From: a virus
Reading direction: 5' to 3' (one strand)
IMG/VR virus record: IMGVR_UViG_3300010413_000176
Span: 1-23,538 of that record
Length of the DNA: 23,538 bases
This document shows, piece by piece, positions 21,057-23,538 of the stretch. A program made the position numbers and the translations under genes. The notes below the pieces were generated by a model that did no database searches, was not told where the DNA came from, and saw only the letters and a program-made list of their open reading frames with translations. The stretch's first letter is position 1, and each line of letters begins with the position of its first letter.

Positions 21057-21203
21057 ATGGTCTATCACATGGTCGTCCATAGGTGGATAGAAGGACCGGG
21101 GTGTGGGGTAGTGCAAGAGCTACCAGAGAGCTTGCCTTTCCCGATAGAGTGGTTGTGGAGCGTGATTGTAAAAGACGGGCTACCGTTCTCGTTGAAGGAT
21201 TGA
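21057..21203 (+). CDS. Small protein, possibly frame-broken at its 5' end
   Basis: From the ATG at 21057 the product is 48 residues (MVYHMVVHRWIEGPGCGVVQ, then ELPESLPFPIEWLWSVIV and a KDGLPFSLKD end). The same frame is open back to 21006 and reads as good protein (REIHALPVWEWSIPCDG), but it has no standard start. The ATG at 21002, with GAGG just upstream, is one base out of frame. A one-base change near 21005 would give a 67-residue gene, so this may be an indel, a sequencing error or a frameshift. The stop lies one base before the next gene. Confidence 0.5.
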   Translation: MVYHMVVHRWIEGPGCGVVQELPESLPFPIEWLWSVIVKDGLPFSLKD

Positions 21204-21204
21204 G

Positions 21205-22698
21205 ATGACAGTATACGTTGTAGGTCCTGGTGGGCACGATGGAAACTCGGGGAGAACTTGGCAGACGCGCCTCGCTACCCTGAACGGTGCAGAGGACAAG
21301 CCAGTTGTCCCTGGTGATACCGTCTATGTGGCACCTGGGGCCTACCGGGAATCTCTCACAGTGGACGTGTCCGGGACGGCTGCCAAGCCGATCACCTACA
21401 TCGGAGACGTGACCGGAGAGCACACGGACGGTGTCGGGGGCATTGTGCGGATCACGGGGTCCGACAATGACCAGACGCTCACCCGTACCAGTTGTATCAA
21501 CGCCACCTCGAAGGACTATCGGACGTTCCGTGGGTTCATGATGGACACGGCGACGATCCTGATTGACATATCCAGTTCGGACTACTGGACCATAGAGGAC
21601 TGCGCTCTCTGGCGGGATACCGACAACTGTATCGACGCGGACGGGACGTCTACCAATCTGGTTGTACGCCGGTGTATTATGACCGGACGACACGCTGCAC
21701 GAACGATGTACATCATAAACGCCCCGGCAATTGACAACACGGGCGATGTGGTAGAAAACTGTATCTTTTTCAGCGGTCGTGCTGTCAGGATTGACGGTGC
21801 TGGCGATGTCCAGGTCAGGAACTCTCTTTTCATCGGGTCGGAATACGGTGTCCGCACGGGAAACGCAAATGCAGGACACGAGACAGATGTAAGGAACAGC
21901 ATCTTTACGGGATGTTCTATTGCTGTTCGTGGAGAGGCTGCAGGGCAACTCACAGAGGACTACAACACCTTCTACATCAACTCCACGGATCGGTCCAACG
22001 TGAACGTGGGGGCGAACTCGAACGCATACACGATTCTTTTCCAGCCTCCACTACGGAATGCTGGCGTGCTCCAGCAAAGTGGGTACCGCCTTCCCTGGTG
22101 GTTCAGTGACCTGTCCCAGTGGTCACAGATCGCACAGATCACGGGCGATGGGAACGAGCCGACGGTAGACTTTTTTGGCCAGCGCAGGCCGTACACACAC
22201 GGGGGGCCTATTTCTGCCCTGTGTAGCTGGGGCACCACACAGCGGGACGATTTTCAGCGGTCCGATATACGGGCATACGATGGGAACTTGAGCGTGCTCG
22301 TCCGCAAGGCACAGAAGACGAGGATTTTCGTACCCGGCATCTCGAACGTCCAGACCACGATCAGCGCACGGGGGTACAGGACGGCTGGTTATGGAGGACA
22401 CCGCAACCCGGAGATGGTCATCAAGCAACCAGGGCAGGCTGACCGAAGGACTGTCCTCGGTGGTGCTGCCGGGGCATGGGTACAGGGGTCGGACACGTTC
22501 ACGCCAGCAGCCAACCCGCATTGGTTGGAAGTGGAACTGTGGAACTTGTGTGATTTCACGACCACGACCACGGTCTCCACGACCTCGACCACGACACAGA
22601 GCACCACGTCTACGACAACGCAGACGGTGAGCACCTTGACGACGACGACAACTACACTGGCGTGTGATGTATGGTGGGATGATTTGCAGGTAGCGTAG
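21205..22698 (+). CDS. Right-handed beta-helix protein C with Thr-rich loop in a C-terminal beta-sandwich
   Basis: A 497-residue protein. Residues 1-35 (VYVVGPGGHDGNSGRTWQTR, then TLNGA) open a beta-helix of the DUF1565/pectate-lyase type. Coils follow to about residue 265 (WTIEDCALWRDTDNCIDADG, LVVRRCIMTGR, DVVENCIFFSG, VQVRNSLFIGS, TDVRNSIFTGC). The last ~150 residues form a beta-sandwich like a carbohydrate-binding module, ending LACDVWWDDLQVA. A 33-residue Thr/Ser-rich insert (452-484) lies between its last two strands, between two cysteines. It lacks the N-terminal module of proteins A and B. A glycan-binding virion or secreted protein is likely. Confidence 0.78.
   Translation: MTVYVVGPGGHDGNSGRTWQTRLATLNGAEDKPVVPGDTVYVAPGAYRESLTVDVSGTAAKPITYIGDVTGEHTDGVGGIVRITGSDNDQTLTRTSCINATSKDYRTFRGFMMDTATILIDISSSDYWTIEDCALWRDTDNCIDADGTSTNLVVRRCIMTGRHAARTMYIINAPAIDNTGDVVENCIFFSGRAVRIDGAGDVQVRNSLFIGSEYGVRTGNANAGHETDVRNSIFTGCSIAVRGEAAGQLTEDYNTFYINSTDRSNVNVGANSNAYTILFQPPLRNAGVLQQSGYRLPWWFSDLSQWSQIAQITGDGNEPTVDFFGQRRPYTHGGPISALCSWGTTQRDDFQRSDIRAYDGNLSVLVRKAQKTRIFVPGISNVQTTISARGYRTAGYGGHRNPEMVIKQPGQADRRTVLGGAAGAWVQGSDTFTPAANPHWLEVELWNLCDFTTTTTVSTTSTTTQSTTSTTTQTVSTLTTTTTTLACDVWWDDLQVA
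22558..22656 (+). repeat. Thr/Ser codon repeat (mucin-like tract)
   Basis: These 99 bases encode 33 residues, of which 23 are Thr and 5 Ser, with Gln, Val and Leu as the only others. At DNA level they are imperfect ACN triplet repeats, mostly ACG and ACC, with GACGACGACGACA near the end. The tract interrupts a beta-sandwich domain, so it should form an exposed flexible loop. Triplet repeats can change in length by slippage while keeping the frame. Confidence 0.9.
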
Positions 22699-22716
22699 TA
22701 AGACAAAGGGGAGAAC

Positions 22717-23538
22717 ATGAAAGCAGCGATACTGACGGACTTCAAGTCCCACGATCCGGCATACAGTCTATGTGGGGTCGTGGCAAACCAGGTCAAGATG
22801 TTCACGGAAGTGGGCAAGAAAGACCTGATCGTGGTGGTCAATGTCGGGTTCAATGATGACGAGGCGTACAGCCCGGCAAAGATCGTGAGAGTAGACCCCG
22901 GTCAAACGGGGAGCAATACGGTCGAGGTTACAGACCAGTCTGCGGCCGAGATCGAGCACCTTACCAAACAACTGCTAGATGCGTTCATAGGGGTAGGGGT
23001 CGTACTGACACACGACCTCATCTACCAGCCCAACCAGTGGAAGTACCACGTCGCTGCTCGACGGGTGGCAAAAGAGCGACCAGACATCAAGTGGTTGCAC
23101 TGGGTCCACTCGGCGACGGACATGGGGGTCAGGGAACAGACAGGACCATACCAGCAGGAACTGGCAGGACCGTTTCCCAACTCCAAGCTGGTGGTGATGC
23201 ACCAGGAGGAGCGGATGCGAAAACTGGCAGCGTTCGGCTACCGGCCACACCAGTCCGTGATCATTCCCAACCCACTGGACATCGTGGAGGGATACCACCC
23301 CATCGCCAGACAGATCGTAGAGGACAACGACCTGTGTTACGCGGACGTGGTACTGTTCTACCCGTGTAGGCTGGACAGGGGAAAGCAGCCACATATCCTG
23401 GTGGAAATTGCAGAGGGGTTGATGTCCCTGGGCCTAGATGCACGGGTCGTCATTGCCGACTTTCACAGTACCGCGGGGGACAAGGCTATCTACCGGGACG
23501 AGATGCGGGAGCAGGCAGCGATGGCAGGCGTCCCGTTG
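22717..23538 (+). CDS. Glycosyltransferase, GT-B (GT4-like), 3' end outside window
   Basis: The ATG at 22717 follows AAGGGGAG; 274 residues are visible with no stop. The N-terminal domain has VVANQVKMFTEVGKKDLIVV and THDLIYQPNQWKYHVAARRV, then IKWLHWVHSATDMG. NSKLVVMHQEERMRKLAAFG and VIIPNPLDIVEGY follow, typical of the inter-domain region of GT4 enzymes. The C-terminal domain begins with VLFYPCRLDRGKQPHILVEI, the usual GRLxxxKG-like nucleotide-sugar domain start. It probably builds a glycan with the GT-A enzyme upstream. The E-x7-E motif would lie beyond the window. Confidence 0.82.
   Translation, partial: MKAAILTDFKSHDPAYSLCGVVANQVKMFTEVGKKDLIVVVNVGFNDDEAYSPAKIVRVDPGQTGSNTVEVTDQSAAEIEHLTKQLLDAFIGVGVVLTHDLIYQPNQWKYHVAARRVAKERPDIKWLHWVHSATDMGVREQTGPYQQELAGPFPNSKLVVMHQEERMRKLAAFGYRPHQSVIIPNPLDIVEGYHPIARQIVEDNDLCYADVVLFYPCRLDRGKQPHILVEIAEGLMSLGLDARVVIADFHSTAGDKAIYRDEMREQAAMAGVPL

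Noticed and set aside
20929-21948. 339-codon frame on - strand
   Set aside because: It lies antisense to the third beta-helix gene and two small genes, and its composition (Arg, Pro and Ser rich) is that of a shadow frame.
1-23538. tRNA genes, CRISPR arrays, insertion sequences, integrase or attachment site
   Set aside because: I looked for cloverleaf-like stems, regularly spaced repeats, transposase or recombinase motifs and found none that could be supported.

Overview
The window is a stretch of a tailed double-stranded DNA phage genome (Caudoviricetes). It could be a free phage, a prophage or a metagenomic contig. The diagnostic genes are a complete packaging and head set on the + strand: small terminase, large terminase, portal, MuF-type minor head protein, capsid maturation protease with an internal scaffold start, decoration-type protein and major capsid protein. 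Promoters are close to the bacterial sigma-70 consensus (TTGACA, 16-18 bp, TATAAT) and most genes have GGAG or GGGGAG-type ribosome binding sites, so the host is a bacterium. The sequence does not identify the host further. A Tat signal, a lipoprotein and an RlpA-like protein all point to activity in the host envelope.

Layout. (1) 1-360: the 3' end of an unrecognised gene with a winged-helix look. (2) 361-795: a non-coding, AT-rich control region with a 22-bp palindrome, a repeated GAACATGATCA word, a long imperfect inverted repeat and a consensus promoter. (3) 796-3695: a tightly overlapping operon of small accessory genes. It starts with a ribbon-helix-helix regulator and continues with coiled-coil proteins that share 28-35 bp DNA modules, CxxC proteins, a membrane protein and an ABA-sandwich-like protein. 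(4) 3759-4608, - strand: a three-gene operon (lipoprotein, RlpA-like double-psi beta-barrel protein, zinc-ribbon protein) with its own promoter and a terminator at its end. (5) 4641-4872: divergent promoters, then a structured leader. (6) 4873-10885: packaging and portal operon, including two paralogous Trp-rich 54-residue proteins between terminase and portal and a Tat-signal protein after the minor head gene. (7) 10886-11171: a second divergent control region. Each promoter is followed within about 100 bp by a long hairpin, so each may make a short RNA. (8) 11172-18849: virion proteins, protease/scaffold, decoration, major capsid and two beta-helix proteins with a shared N-terminal module. 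(9) 18858-23538: small unknowns, a GT-A-like glycosyltransferase, a sulfotransferase, a third beta-helix protein with a 33-residue Thr/Ser-rich loop, and a GT-B glycosyltransferase cut by the window end.

The most interesting idea is that region 9 forms a virion-glycan system. Two glycosyltransferases and a sulfotransferase are co-transcribed with beta-helix surface proteins, and one of those carries a mucin-like Thr/Ser tract that would suit O-glycosylation. The domain calls rest on motifs seen in the sequence; the pathway is inference. No tail tube, tape measure, lysin, integrase, tRNA or CRISPR array was recognised.
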